Origin: Bradyrhizobium yuanmingense | Lineage (GTDB): Bacteria; Pseudomonadota; Alphaproteobacteria; Rhizobiales; Xanthobacteraceae | Assembly: GCF_029167105.1 (NCBI RefSeq) | Contig: NZ_JARFML010000042.1 | Location: forward strand, 1-64,000 | Length of the DNA stretch: 64,000 nucleotides | Direction of reading: 5' to 3' | Shown: positions 27,818 through 36,825 of the stretch, in pieces | Numbering within the stretch: position 1 is the first letter of the stretch | How the letters are laid out: each line of letters begins with the position of its first letter | Notes under the pieces: generated by a model | What the model saw: the letters and a program-made list of their open reading frames with translations, nothing else | What the model was told of the DNA's origin: nothing | Databases searched by the model: none | Made by a program: the position numbers and the translations under genes

Positions 27818-30046
27818 CTAGCGCGGCGGCTCCGAGAGGGCCGCGCGCAGCATCGCGGCGAGCTCCTTGCGCCGGAACGGCTTGGTCAGAATGCGCGCGT
27901 CGATCCCGTCGGGTGTCTTGACCGGATCCTGACTGTAGCCGGAGGTGAAGAGCACCTTGAGGCCGGGCCGCAGTTGAACGGCCTGCCTTGCCAGCTCCGG
28001 ACCGAACATGCCGCCCGGCATCACGACGTCGGTGAACAGCAGCTGGATGTCCCCGGACCGGCGCAGCACCTCGAGCGCCGCGGGTCCGTTCGACGTCGTG
28101 ATGACGCGGTAGCCGAGCGCCTTCAGCTCGTTTTCGACATAGGCGCGCACCATGTCGTCGTCCTCGACGACGAGGATCGTCTCGTATCCCTCGGGTGCGG
28201 CGACACGCGCTGCCGGTGACGGCTCCTCGCTCGACGACGTCGCGAGGCGCGGAAAGAACAGCCTGACCACGCTGCCTTGACCCGGTTCGGACTGCATCTG
28301 CACCAGTCCGCCCGATTGCTGCGCAAACCCATAGACCATGCTGAGGCCAAGCCCGGTCCCCTTGCCGACCTCCTTGGTGGTGAAGAACGGCTCGAATGCG
28401 CGCTCCAACACCTCGCTGCTCATGCCGGACCCGGTATCCTTCACGGCCAGCATGACGTAGTCGCCGGGCCGCGGCTCGCCGTTGACGTCGAGGTCGGATT
28501 CACCGAGCGATGCGTTGCGCACCTCGACCGTCAGCTTGCCGCCGTCAGGCATCGCGTCGCGCGCGTTGAGAACGAGGTTGAGCACGGCCGTCGCCAATTG
28601 GCCGGGATCGACGCTGGCGAGCCAGAGATCCGGCGCGAACGTGAAGCTGGATTCGATGTGCTCCCCCAGGGTCCGCTGCAGAAGCTGCTTCATGCCGGTC
28701 ACCTGCTCGGCGATGTCGATCTCGCGCGGCCGCAGCGGCTGCTTGCGCGCGAAGGCGAGCAGGCTCCGCGTCAGGTCGGAACCGCGCTCGGCGGCGGTCG
28801 CAATGTCGTCGGCGATCCGGTGCAATTCCTCGTTGCCCGCAAGCCTGTCGGCGAGGTGCTCGGAATTGCCGAGAATGACGGTCAGGAGATTGTTGAAATC
28901 GTGCGCCACGCCGCCCGTGAGCTGGCCCATGGCTTCCATCTTCTGCGACTGGCTGAGCTTGTGGCTGAGATCGGCGATGGCGGCGCGCTGCTGCTCGAGC
29001 GATTCGGCCGTGCTGTTGAGCAGCGTCATCAACCCGCCGAGCTCGCCCCCCGGGTGGGGCTCCGGAATGCGCGCGCTGAGATCGCCGCGCCCCAGGCTCT
29101 TCGCCATGGCGGCGAGCCGCCCGACTTGCCGTCCGATGCTCACGGTCGTGAGGATCCAGAGGCCGGCGAGGAGCAGCAGCGAGGCCACCGCCAGGATCGC
29201 CATGTCCTCGTAAAGCCGGCGGTTCGCGGCCGCAATCAGTCCGTCCTTGGACCGCCCCACCAAAATATAGAGTCCGGCCTTGCGGATCGCGGGCGAGCGG
29301 GCAACGCCCCAGATCTGCGTACGGCCTTCTCGATCGGCGATCTCCCGGAATGGTTCGCCGTCGGGGTCTGCCGCGAAACGGAACAGGTCGGAGCCCGCAA
29401 TGGAGCCGCCGATGGGTACGCTCCAGCCGCCGCGCTTGGGGGCGGCCAGGACCGTGCCCTTGGCGTCGACGAGCAGGATGTCCTTCTCGGCGAGCAGCCG
29501 CTTGTCGTGAAACTCCGCGAATTTGTTCAGGTTGAAGGATGCCAGCAGCACGAATTTCAGCGCGCCTGTATCCGATCGCACCGGATAGGCGATCTGCAGC
29601 ACCGACAGTCCGGTGAGGCGGCCGAACACCGGTTCCACCGCGACGAGGCCGTGAAGAGTCTTGACCTCTTTGAAATAGCTGCGGTCGTTCAGGTCGAGCG
29701 TGCGGTTGGTCTGCAGCGAGTCGCAGAACAGCCTGCCGTCGGGATCGATGGTCAGGATACCCGTGAACTGCGGATATTCCTCGCGGACATCCGACAGAAA
29801 CGCCGAGCATGCCGCCTTGTCGCGCGTGTCGAGGTCGCGGGCACGGGCGAGCCCGTAATGAAGCTGGGCAGTCCCCTGGATCTTCTCGCCGAGATCGCTG
29901 GCGATGTCGTCGGCGGATGCGGCGAGATTGGCCAGCGCCGCGTCGATCTCGCTCGTCCGGTTCTGCACGAAGCGCAGCCCGACCAGAATCGCCGGCACGA
30001 GCATGGCCGCGATGACGAGGATAAGTAACCGGGTACGCAGGCTCAT
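27818..30046 (-). CDS. membrane hybrid histidine kinase with Cache sensor and C-terminal receiver
   Basis: A 742-residue protein; I start at MSLRTRLLILVIAAM, since the longer frame lacks similarity. Order: TM helix (about 5-25), extracytoplasmic double-Cache sensor (about 30-280), TM helix (about 285-305), HAMP-like linker, HisKA with phospho-His in GGVAHDFNNLLTVILGN, HATPase with NLVLNARDAMP, VKDTGSGM and GKGTGLGLSMVYGF, then a receiver domain with acidic pocket VVEDDD, phospho-Asp in LLFTDVVMP and Lys in ILTKPFRR. It senses an external ligand and passes phosphate within itself. No separate response regulator adjoins it. Confidence 0.88.
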   Translation of the reverse strand: MSLRTRLLILVIAAMLVPAILVGLRFVQNRTSEIDAALANLAASADDIASDLGEKIQGTAQLHYGLARARDLDTRDKAACSAFLSDVREEYPQFTGILTIDPDGRLFCDSLQTNRTLDLNDRSYFKEVKTLHGLVAVEPVFGRLTGLSVLQIAYPVRSDTGALKFVLLASFNLNKFAEFHDKRLLAEKDILLVDAKGTVLAAPKRGGWSVPIGGSIAGSDLFRFAADPDGEPFREIADREGRTQIWGVARSPAIRKAGLYILVGRSKDGLIAAANRRLYEDMAILAVASLLLLAGLWILTTVSIGRQVGRLAAMAKSLGRGDLSARIPEPHPGGELGGLMTLLNSTAESLEQQRAAIADLSHKLSQSQKMEAMGQLTGGVAHDFNNLLTVILGNSEHLADRLAGNEELHRIADDIATAAERGSDLTRSLLAFARKQPLRPREIDIAEQVTGMKQLLQRTLGEHIESSFTFAPDLWLASVDPGQLATAVLNLVLNARDAMPDGGKLTVEVRNASLGESDLDVNGEPRPGDYVMLAVKDTGSGMSSEVLERAFEPFFTTKEVGKGTGLGLSMVYGFAQQSGGLVQMQSEPGQGSVVRLFFPRLATSSSEEPSPAARVAAPEGYETILVVEDDDMVRAYVENELKALGYRVITTSNGPAALEVLRRSGDIQLLFTDVVMPGGMFGPELARQAVQLRPGLKVLFTSGYSQDPVKTPDGIDARILTKPFRRKELAAMLRAALSEPPR

Positions 30047-30283
30047 CGGTGGGCGATCGGCTCTCGGGCGACGGTATTCGGAGGTGCAATTTGCGGCACG
30101 ATCATCTGCCCCGTCCATAGCGGTCGGTGCAAAATCGCGCGAAAGGCTAACGATTCGCCGTGCGAGCATCGTGCTTCGCTGCTACCCTTCGCGCCGGCCG
30201 GCATGAAGTTGCGCCGCCGCGCGGCGGCGCTAATATCGCGGCATGCGCGCGACGAAGATCGCGCCGATGTGCGGAGGAAGCTG

Positions 30284-31054
30284 ATGTCCATCTCGGGCAA
30301 GGTCGATCCGGTGGTGCGTCCGGTGGCGGCGGTCGACATCGCCGAGGCGCTGGTCGAGGGGCTGCGCGATTTCCAGGCGCTGCCGCTCTACGGTCTCTGC
30401 TTCGGCGCGCTCTATGCCGCCGGCGGCATTGTCATCATGCTCTGTCTCACCGCCTTCGGCATGGTCTACCTGGTCTATCCCCTCGCTGCCGGTTTTGCGC
30501 TGATCGGACCATTCGTTGCGATCGGCCTCTACGAAGTCAGCCGGCGCCGTGAGCGCGGCGAGCCGGTCTCGTTCGCTGCGATCTGGTCCGCGATCCGCTC
30601 GCGCAGCGAGATCGGCTGGATGGCCTTCGTGACATTGTTCGTGTTCGTGGTCTGGATGTACCAGGTGCGGCTCCTGATCGCGCTGCTGCTCGGCCTCAAC
30701 GCCTCGTTCTCGAGCTTGCAGGAGTTCATGACGGTGGTGCTGACGACCAGCGAGGGCCTGTTGTTCCTGGCCATCGGCAATGCGGTCGGGGCCGCGCTGT
30801 CGCTGATCCTGTTCTCGCTGACCGTGGTGTCGTTCCCGCTGCTGCTCGATCGCGAGGTCGATTTCGTCACGGCCATGGTGACGAGCGTGCGCGCGGTGGT
30901 GACGAGCCCGCTGCCGATGATCTCGTGGGCCGCCGTGATCGTGATGCTGCTGGTCGTCTCGGCGCTGCCCTATTTTCTCGGGCTCGTGGTCACGCTGCCG
31001 GTGCTCGGGCATGCGACCTGGCATCTGTACCGGCGGCTGGTGGCGCCGGTGTAG
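30284..31054 (+). CDS. DUF2189-like integral membrane protein
   Basis: A 256-residue protein starting at the ATG 6 bases after GGAGGAAG; codons further upstream in frame look non-coding. About six hydrophobic spans follow an N-terminal VRPVAAVDIAEALVEGLRDF segment. The conserved block SFPLLLDREVDFVTAMVTSVRAV in the fourth-fifth span region is typical of DUF2189 membrane proteins as I remember them. Role unknown. It stands alone. Confidence 0.72.
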   Translation: MSISGKVDPVVRPVAAVDIAEALVEGLRDFQALPLYGLCFGALYAAGGIVIMLCLTAFGMVYLVYPLAAGFALIGPFVAIGLYEVSRRRERGEPVSFAAIWSAIRSRSEIGWMAFVTLFVFVVWMYQVRLLIALLLGLNASFSSLQEFMTVVLTTSEGLLFLAIGNAVGAALSLILFSLTVVSFPLLLDREVDFVTAMVTSVRAVVTSPLPMISWAAVIVMLLVVSALPYFLGLVVTLPVLGHATWHLYRRLVAPV

Positions 31055-31127
31055 GTCGTCGCCCCCGCGAAGGCTTATTATGGGTCCCGGGCTCGCGCTT
31101 CGCGCGCCCCGGGACGACAGCGGTCGC

Positions 31128-31640
31128 CTACGGCACCTTGATCCCCATCGCCTTCAGCGCCTCCAGCAACCGCACCGGCGGGGACATCTCGATATGCGGC
31201 GCCTTGCCGGTCTCCAGCAGGCTCTTCAATCCGGAGAGGATCGCGGGCCAGCCGGTGCGGCCGCCGGAAAGGATGTCGTCGCTGAGCTCGCGGTCGTGGC
31301 GTTGGCTCAGGGTGAGGCGGACGGCTTCGCCGGCCTGCTCGATCTCGTAGGTGACGATGGTGGTGCCGAGCTTTTCCACGAGGTCGGGCCAATTGACGTT
31401 CCAGCTCACCGTGAGCCTCCTCGGCGGATCGTATTCGAACACTTCGCCGCGGATGTGCTCGGAGCCGTCGGGCGCGTGCACGACGAAGCTGCCGCCGAGC
31501 TTCGGCTCCATCTCAACCGCAAAGCCGGAAAAATATTTGCGGCTGAACTCGGCGGACGTCAGCGCCTCCCACACCTTCTCCGGCGTCGAGGCAATGTAGA
31601 TGGTGTAGACGGTGAGAGGCTTGAACTGGTCGAGGTTCAT
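31128..31640 (-). CDS. AHSA1/SRPBCC-family protein
   Basis: A 170-residue helix-grip protein. The N-terminal VYTIYIASTPEKVWEALTSAE is the hallmark opening, then YFSGFAVEMEPKLGGSF and PPRRLTVSWN. A C-terminal extension contains LSQRHDRELSDDILSGGRTGWPAILSGLKSLLE. It is the second gene of a pair with an ArsR-type repressor, 24 bases downstream of it. This pairing is common in bacteria; the bound ligand is unknown. Confidence 0.85.
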   Translation of the reverse strand: MNLDQFKPLTVYTIYIASTPEKVWEALTSAEFSRKYFSGFAVEMEPKLGGSFVVHAPDGSEHIRGEVFEYDPPRRLTVSWNVNWPDLVEKLGTTIVTYEIEQAGEAVRLTLSQRHDRELSDDILSGGRTGWPAILSGLKSLLETGKAPHIEMSPPVRLLEALKAMGIKVP

Positions 31641-31664
31641 CGTGCATCGATCCTTTGAGCGAAC

Positions 31665-31979
31665 TTACTCATCGCGTTTCTCCAACTGGCGCTTCAGCTC
31701 GCTGAGCGCGGCGAGCTTGCCCCGCTCGAACTTCCTGATCCAGCGTTCACCGATCTGATGGATCGGCACCGGGTTGAGATAATGCAGCTTCTCGCGGCCC
31801 TGCCTGATGGTCGTCACCAGGTTGGCCTCTTCCAGAATGACGAGGTGTTTCGTGACGGCCTGCCGCGTCATGGCGAGGCCCTCGCAAAGTTCGTTCAATG
31901 TCTGGCCGTTCCTGGCGTGAAGCCTGTCGAGCAGCGAACGTCGCGAGCCGTCCGCGAGCGCCTTGAAGACCTCATCCAT
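31665..31979 (-). CDS. ArsR-family winged-helix regulator
   Basis: A 104-residue regulator started at ATG of MDEVFKALADGSRRSLLDRL; a TTG six codons upstream is less likely. The recognition region is GLAMTRQAVTKHLVILEEANL, followed by a wing TTIRQGREKLHYLNP. It lacks the metal-binding Cys motif of ArsR/SmtB sensors, as in the SdpR/AHSA1-linked subgroup. It should repress its own operon with the AHSA1 gene; an inverted repeat lies just upstream. Confidence 0.86.
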   Translation of the reverse strand: MDEVFKALADGSRRSLLDRLHARNGQTLNELCEGLAMTRQAVTKHLVILEEANLVTTIRQGREKLHYLNPVPIHQIGERWIRKFERGKLAALSELKRQLEKRDE

Positions 31980-31993
31980 GGCGGCGATAATAG

Positions 31994-32009
31994 GCAACTA
32001 AATGGTTGC
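31994..32009. promoter_or_regulatory. ArsR-type operator candidate
   Basis: GCAAC-TAAATG-GTTGC is a perfect 5-bp inverted repeat, 15 bases before the ArsR start. The extended form (CAACCATTTAGTTG on the minus strand) resembles CAACC-N-GGTTG sites used by this regulator subgroup, as I recall them. Confidence 0.5.
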
Positions 32010-32100
32010 ATGTCAAGCGGCGTGGAGCGACTGACGCGTCTTCCGTTCCAGCCCTCGTCATGCATTAATGCGGCGAAACCGCCTTCAGCGAGTCCCTCCC

Positions 32101-32721
32101 ATGATGTCCATGCAAGCCTACCTCGCCTTCGTCGCCGCCTGCATTGCGCTGGCGCTGTTGCCGGGGCCGATCGTCACCCTTGTCATCGCCAATGGCCTGC
32201 GCCACGGCACGCGTGCGGCGCTCATCAACGTGGCCGGCGCGCAGGCCGGGCTTGCCATCGTCATCGGCATCGTCGCGATCGGCCTGACCTCGCTGATGGC
32301 GACCATGGGCTATTGGTTCGACTGGGTGCGCTTTGCCGGCGCCGCTTATCTCATCTGGCTCGGCATCAAGCTGATCTGGGAGCCGGTCGAAGGCGTCGAT
32401 GTCGACGCGCCGCCTCCGCCGCCCCGCGGCGGCTTCTTCCTGCAGGGATTCCTGGTGCTGCTGTCGAACCCCAAGGTGCTGGTGTTCTTCGGCGCTTTCA
32501 TCCCGCAGTTCATGGACATGAGCCAGCCGCATTTCCCGCAGGTCGCGCTGCTGGGCGCCACCTTCATGGTGACGGCGGTGATGACCGATGCGCTCTACGC
32601 CATCGCCGCCGGCCGTGCGCGAAAATTCTTCTCGGCGCGGCGCACGCGGATGGTGTCGCGCATCTCCGGCGGCTTCATGATCGGCGGCGGCATCTGGCTG
32701 GCGCTGACGCGGGCGAAGTGA
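32101..32721 (+). CDS. LysE-family exporter
   Basis: A 206-residue membrane protein with about six spans. The LysE/RhtB signature is the N-terminal LALLPGPIVTLVIANGLRHG, followed by AGAAYLIWLGIKLI and the loop FLLQGFLVLLSNPKVLVFFGAFIPQF. A proline-rich loop (APPPPPPRGG) joins spans 3 and 4. Such proteins export amino acids or related compounds. Start is chosen at the first of several close Mets (MMSMQAYL). A second LysE paralogue is at 44918. Confidence 0.85.
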   Translation: MMSMQAYLAFVAACIALALLPGPIVTLVIANGLRHGTRAALINVAGAQAGLAIVIGIVAIGLTSLMATMGYWFDWVRFAGAAYLIWLGIKLIWEPVEGVDVDAPPPPPRGGFFLQGFLVLLSNPKVLVFFGAFIPQFMDMSQPHFPQVALLGATFMVTAVMTDALYAIAAGRARKFFSARRTRMVSRISGGFMIGGGIWLALTRAK

Positions 32722-32725
32722 CCGC

Positions 32726-33529
32726 TTAACTCATTCCCTGCTCGCGCAGCGTTGCCTCGATCTGGCGCAGGATCCGCGCCAGCCGCTCGGCCCATTGCTG
32801 CTGGCCGTCCTCGTCGGCGATCAGGTCCTGGCGGATCTCGATGCCAGTGTTGACGAGGCCGCGCGCCTCGCCGTGGACGGGGATGGTGTAGTCGGTGATG
32901 TCGCTCACCGCATAAGGCTGGTTGTCGCCGACGACGAGCGCGCTCTCCTTCCGCAAATGCTGCTGCATCAGCCGCGGCAGCACGGTGTCGCGGCGATAGA
33001 GCGTGCCGATGTGCCAGGGCCGCGGCTCGCCGTAAAAGACCGGCGTGAAGCTGTGCAGCGCCACCAGCACTGTCGGCCTGCCCGCCTTGATGCGCGCATC
33101 GATCGCCGCGCCAATCCGGCGGTGATAGGGATCGAAGATCTCGCGCCGGCGCATCTCCTTGGCCGCGGCCGACAGATCCTCATTGCCGGGGATGGCGGTC
33201 GCCTCGGAGATCACGGGAATCGAGCTTGCGACGCCGGGCGGGCGGTTGCAGTCAATCACCAGGCGCGAATAACGCTGCGCGATCAGATGCGCATCGAGCA
33301 GCGTGGCGAGCCGCTCGGCGACGCCGGCGATGCCGATGTCCCAGGCGATGTGCCTGACGAGATCACTGTCCGCGACGCCGAGATCGCCGAGCGCGCGCGG
33401 CATCACCCGTCCGTAATGGTCCGCGGTGAGCAGGAACGGCGATGTCCCTGCCGTATTCACCTCATGCACGGGCGGAATGTCACCCTCGCCGAGCAATTGA
33501 TCGGTTGCGTCGGCTATATCCAAAGCCAT
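32726..33529 (-). CDS. N-formylglutamate amidohydrolase
   Basis: A 267-residue FGase-family hydrolase started at MALDIADATDQLL. Family segments are FLLTADHYGRVMPRALG (metal-binding Asp-His), LVIDCNRPPG, PYHRRIGAAIDARI, VALHSFTPVFYG (His) and VNTGIEIRQDLI (Glu). It hydrolyses N-formylglutamate, the last step of one histidine degradation route, or related N-acyl amino acids. No hut genes adjoin it, so the physiological substrate is uncertain. It is divergent from the GGCT-like gene at 76 bases. Confidence 0.85.
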   Translation of the reverse strand: MALDIADATDQLLGEGDIPPVHEVNTAGTSPFLLTADHYGRVMPRALGDLGVADSDLVRHIAWDIGIAGVAERLATLLDAHLIAQRYSRLVIDCNRPPGVASSIPVISEATAIPGNEDLSAAAKEMRRREIFDPYHRRIGAAIDARIKAGRPTVLVALHSFTPVFYGEPRPWHIGTLYRRDTVLPRLMQQHLRKESALVVGDNQPYAVSDITDYTIPVHGEARGLVNTGIEIRQDLIADEDGQQQWAERLARILRQIEATLREQGMS

Positions 33530-33605
33530 CCTGATTTGCCTATGGAATGACAAACTGTGTAAACGGAGTAGCGGTATCGCACCGATGCCGCAACGTTGGA
33601 ACAGC

Positions 33606-34004
33606 ATGAGCTCCGATCGACTCTTCGTTTACGGCACCCTGATGCGCGGCTTCGACCACCCGATGGCGCGGCTGCTCGCGGGCCATGCGGAATTTATCAG
33701 TGAAGCCACCTGCCGCGGCCGGCTCGTTCTGGTGGAGCACTATCCGGGATTGCTGCTCTCCGAGGCGCCGACCGACATCGTCCATGGCGAGCTGTTTCAC
33801 CTGCGTGTGCCGGACGAGCTCCTGCGCGAACTCGACATGTACGAGGCCTGCGGCGAGGGCTTTCCGGAGCCGACCGAATATCTGCGGCAGATGATCGGGG
33901 TGACGTTGCCCGACGGCACCACCGGGAAGGCCTGGACCTACGTCTACAACTGGCCGGTCACCGATCGGCCGCGCATCGAGTCCGGGCGCTTCCTCGATCG
34001 CTAA
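33606..34004 (+). CDS. gamma-glutamylcyclotransferase-like (AIG2) protein
   Basis: A 132-residue protein with the opening LFVYGTLMRGFDHP that defines the GGCT/AIG2 fold, then HGELFHLRVPDELLRELDMYEAC with a conserved Glu-Asp region, and AWTYVYNWPV near the end. Members cleave gamma-glutamyl amines or peptides. Its TAA stop overlaps the TAG stop of the convergent gene in CTAA, so the two 3' ends share bases. Start at the ATG after GGAACAGC. Confidence 0.82.
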   Translation: MSSDRLFVYGTLMRGFDHPMARLLAGHAEFISEATCRGRLVLVEHYPGLLLSEAPTDIVHGELFHLRVPDELLRELDMYEACGEGFPEPTEYLRQMIGVTLPDGTTGKAWTYVYNWPVTDRPRIESGRFLDR

Positions 34005-34564
34005 GCCGACAGCACTTCCTTCACCACGCGCACGTCGACCTCGCGCTCAACATAGCTCCACTCCTCGGTCCGCCGCAGCATCGCCACCAGCTCCTCGAAC
34101 AGCGAAGCGTTGGCGGGGGCGAATTCGAACCAGGTCAGGAAGTCGAACGGGCCGCCGAGATCGCGGCAATGATAGAGCTGGCGCGCGATCGCGGGCAGAA
34201 AGCGCAAGCTGCTGGCAATGTGGTGCGACTTGTCCTCAAAGATCTTGCGGCGTTCTTCCTGGGTCAGCTCCCACCAGGCCTGCGACTTGCGGATCGGGAT
34301 CAGTGCCGCGCTGGTGGCCTCCAGCCGGCCGAGGCCGGCCTGTACGGCGACGAGCTGCTGCTTCTCAGGCCTTTCGGTGTAGCGCAGGCTGCTGGCAACC
34401 CCGACCAGCCGCCAGGCACTGCGCGAGGGCACCAGCGGCAACGAGACGGCCTCGCTGTCGGTCACCGACAGCGCCGGCACGAAGGGCAGGGGCTCGCCCG
34501 TCACATGCGAGAGCGAGGTCACCCGCCAACCCCCGGTCTGGCCGCCCCGAAAGGTCCTGAACAT
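34001..34564 (-). CDS. chlorite dismutase-like / heme-binding family protein
   Basis: A 187-residue protein started at MFRTFRGGQTGGW; the longer frame runs into a repeat element and is not coding. Conserved-looking features are LPFVPALSV, WRLVGVASSLRYTER, IPIRKSQAWWELTQEERRKIFED, HHIASSLRFLPAIARQLYHCRD and FDFLTWFEF. The order and spacing fit the chlorite dismutase-like dimeric alpha-beta barrel family. A heme ligand or activity cannot be proven from sequence. It is convergent with the GGCT-like gene. Confidence 0.75.
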   Translation of the reverse strand: MFRTFRGGQTGGWRVTSLSHVTGEPLPFVPALSVTDSEAVSLPLVPSRSAWRLVGVASSLRYTERPEKQQLVAVQAGLGRLEATSAALIPIRKSQAWWELTQEERRKIFEDKSHHIASSLRFLPAIARQLYHCRDLGGPFDFLTWFEFAPANASLFEELVAMLRRTEEWSYVEREVDVRVVKEVLSA

Positions 34565-34606
34565 GGCGGTATGGAAGCGTGGAACCGGGCGCGGTTCAAG
34601 CTTTCT

Positions 34607-34712
34607 GTCATTCCGGGGCGCGCGAAGCGCGAGCCCGGAATCCATTTCTCCCCGCATTCCGGCGGCGCAATGGATTCCGGGCTCGCCCCTTGCGGGGGCG
34701 CCCCGGAATGAC
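34607..34712. repeat. TCATTCCGGGGCGC-type inverted repeat element
   Basis: Begins GTCATTCCGGGGCGCGCG and ends GGCGCCCCGGAATGAC; the inner arms GAGCCCGGAATCCATTTC and GGATTCCGGGCTCG are inverted copies. It lies between the divergent chlorite-dismutase-like gene and dnaG. Confidence 0.85.
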
Positions 34713-34827
34713 GGCCCTGTGCATAGGTCGAATAAGCCGGATAAGCCCGACAAACCTGGCCTTTGACCGGGCCGTCCCTATATCCCTGATCCTTCGCCCG
34801 ACTCAAACGCTCGGCTAAACTCGCCCC

Positions 34828-36825
34828 ATGCGCTTCACGCCCCAGTTCCTCGACGAGCTTCGTGCCCGGCTTTCGGTCTCCGAGGTCGTGGGCAAGCGCG
34901 TCAAGCTGAAGAAGGCCGGGCGCGAGTGGAAGGGGCTGTCGCCCTTCCAGCAGGAGAAGACGCCGTCCTTCTACGTCAACGACCAGAAGGGGTTCTATCA
35001 CGACTTCTCCTCGGGCAAGCACGGCGACATCATCACCTTCGTGATGGAGACCGACGGCCTGCCGTTCGCGGAAGCCGTGGAGCGGCTCGCCAACATGGCG
35101 GGTCTGCCGCTGCCGGCGGTGACGCCCAATGCGGCGCGCGAGGAGCAGCGACGGCGCTCGCTCTATGACGTGATGGATCTCGCGGCGAAATTCTTCGCCG
35201 AGACGCTGGCCTCGCGCGTCGGCGCGAAAGCGCGCGGCTATCTCGCCGACCGCGCCATTTCGCCGGCGACGCAATTGCAGTTCCGCCTCGGCTATGCCCC
35301 GCCCGATCGCTTCGCGCTGAAGGAGCATCTCGGCAAGCTCGGTGTTTCCGTCGAGGACATGGTCGAGACCGGCCTGTTGATCGGCGGCGACGACATTCCC
35401 GTCCCCTATGATCGCTTCCGCGATCGCGTGATGTTTCCGATCACGGATCTGCGCGGCCGCGTCATCGCCTTCGGCGGGCGTGCGCTGGAGAAGGACGTCC
35501 CGGCCAAATACCTGAACTCGCCGGAGACGCCGCTCTTCCACAAGGGCGACAATCTCTACAATCATCAGACCGCGCGCAAAGCCACCCATGACGGCAGCCC
35601 GCTGGTCGTGGTGGAAGGCTATGTCGACGTCATCGCCATGGTCACCGCGGGCTTTGCCGGCAGCGTCGCGCCGCTCGGCACCGCGCTCACCGAGAGCCAG
35701 CTCGCTTTGCTATGGAAGATGGCGGACGAGCCGATCCTCTGCTTCGACGGCGACCGCGCCGGGCAGAAGGCGGCGTATCGTGCTGCGGACCTTGCCTTGC
35801 CATTCCTCGCACCCGGCAAGAGTCTTCGCTTTGCACTGCTGCCGGAAGGGCAGGACCCCGACGATCTCGTGCGCTCGGGCGGGCGCGGCGCGATCGAGGA
35901 GGTGATCGGCGCCGCCCGTCCGCTCGCCGACATGATCTGGTCGCGCGAGCTCGAGGGCGGCAATTTCGCCACGCCCGAGCGGCGTGCCGCGCTCGAAGCG
36001 CGCATCAAGGAGCTCACCAACGGCATCCGCGACGAGGTGGTGCGGCGCTATTATCGCGACGACTTCGTCGAGCGGCTGCAGCGCACCTTCGCGCCCGAAG
36101 GCGGGCGCGGCTTTGGCGGCCGGGGCAATTTCCGCCCCGGTGGCGGCCGGCCGTTCCAGCCGCGGGGCGGGGCGAATCGATTCGGTGGCCAAGGGTTCGG
36201 CGGCCGCCGCGGCGCGCCGGGTTCCATCCCGCTGCCGTCCGGCCCCTACCAGGCGGCGAGCCCGCAGCTGGCGGCAAGCCCGATCCTGCGGGGCCAGCGC
36301 AGCGCCATCTCCCGCCGGGAGGCCCTGATCCTGCAATGCCTGATCAACCACCCCTGGCTGCTGCACGAGCATTTGGAGGAGGTCGCCGCCCTGGAGCTGG
36401 CCCATCCGGAGGCCCACAAGCTCCGGGCCGGCATCATCGCCGCCTTCGCCAACGACCATCACCACTCGCCGGACCCCGGCGAGCAGGCCGAAAAGATGCG
36501 CGGCGACCTCGCAAAGGGCGGATTTTCTCAAACTCTTCAAAGGGTTGAGAATGTCATCACGACCCAGGCGGTGTGGGCCGCCCGCGAGGGCGCGGCGCGG
36601 GATGACGTTCTTGCCACCTGGCACCAGCTGGTTGCCTTGCATCGGCAATGGCATTCACTACTTAGAGAGCTGAAAGACGCCGAGCTGGCCTTGGGGGAGG
36701 ATCCCAGCGAGGCCAATTTGGCGTGGCTGCGTGACGTCAAGGCTCGGATAGGGGAAGTCGACGGTACCGAGGCCCTGATCGAGGGTTTTGGCGAGCTGTC
36801 GGGCCGGCTCCAGAAGAGCATGTGA
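34828..36825 (+). CDS. dnaG: DNA primase lacking zinc ligands
   Basis: A 665-residue primase. The N-terminal CHC2 domain is present in shape (KGLSPFQQEKTPSF, then FYHDFSSGKHGDIITF), but the four zinc ligands are replaced: Ser38, Gln41, Asp59 and Ser62. The RNAP core includes the Toprim glutamate in VVEGYVDVIAM and the DxD in CFDGDRAGQKAA. A Gly/Arg-rich linker (GFGGRGNFRPGGGRPFQPRG, about residues 430-470) leads to the C-terminal helicase-binding domain. It makes primers at the replication fork. rpoD follows. Confidence 0.95.
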   Translation: MRFTPQFLDELRARLSVSEVVGKRVKLKKAGREWKGLSPFQQEKTPSFYVNDQKGFYHDFSSGKHGDIITFVMETDGLPFAEAVERLANMAGLPLPAVTPNAAREEQRRRSLYDVMDLAAKFFAETLASRVGAKARGYLADRAISPATQLQFRLGYAPPDRFALKEHLGKLGVSVEDMVETGLLIGGDDIPVPYDRFRDRVMFPITDLRGRVIAFGGRALEKDVPAKYLNSPETPLFHKGDNLYNHQTARKATHDGSPLVVVEGYVDVIAMVTAGFAGSVAPLGTALTESQLALLWKMADEPILCFDGDRAGQKAAYRAADLALPFLAPGKSLRFALLPEGQDPDDLVRSGGRGAIEEVIGAARPLADMIWSRELEGGNFATPERRAALEARIKELTNGIRDEVVRRYYRDDFVERLQRTFAPEGGRGFGGRGNFRPGGGRPFQPRGGANRFGGQGFGGRRGAPGSIPLPSGPYQAASPQLAASPILRGQRSAISRREALILQCLINHPWLLHEHLEEVAALELAHPEAHKLRAGIIAAFANDHHHSPDPGEQAEKMRGDLAKGGFSQTLQRVENVITTQAVWAAREGAARDDVLATWHQLVALHRQWHSLLRELKDAELALGEDPSEANLAWLRDVKARIGEVDGTEALIEGFGELSGRLQKSM

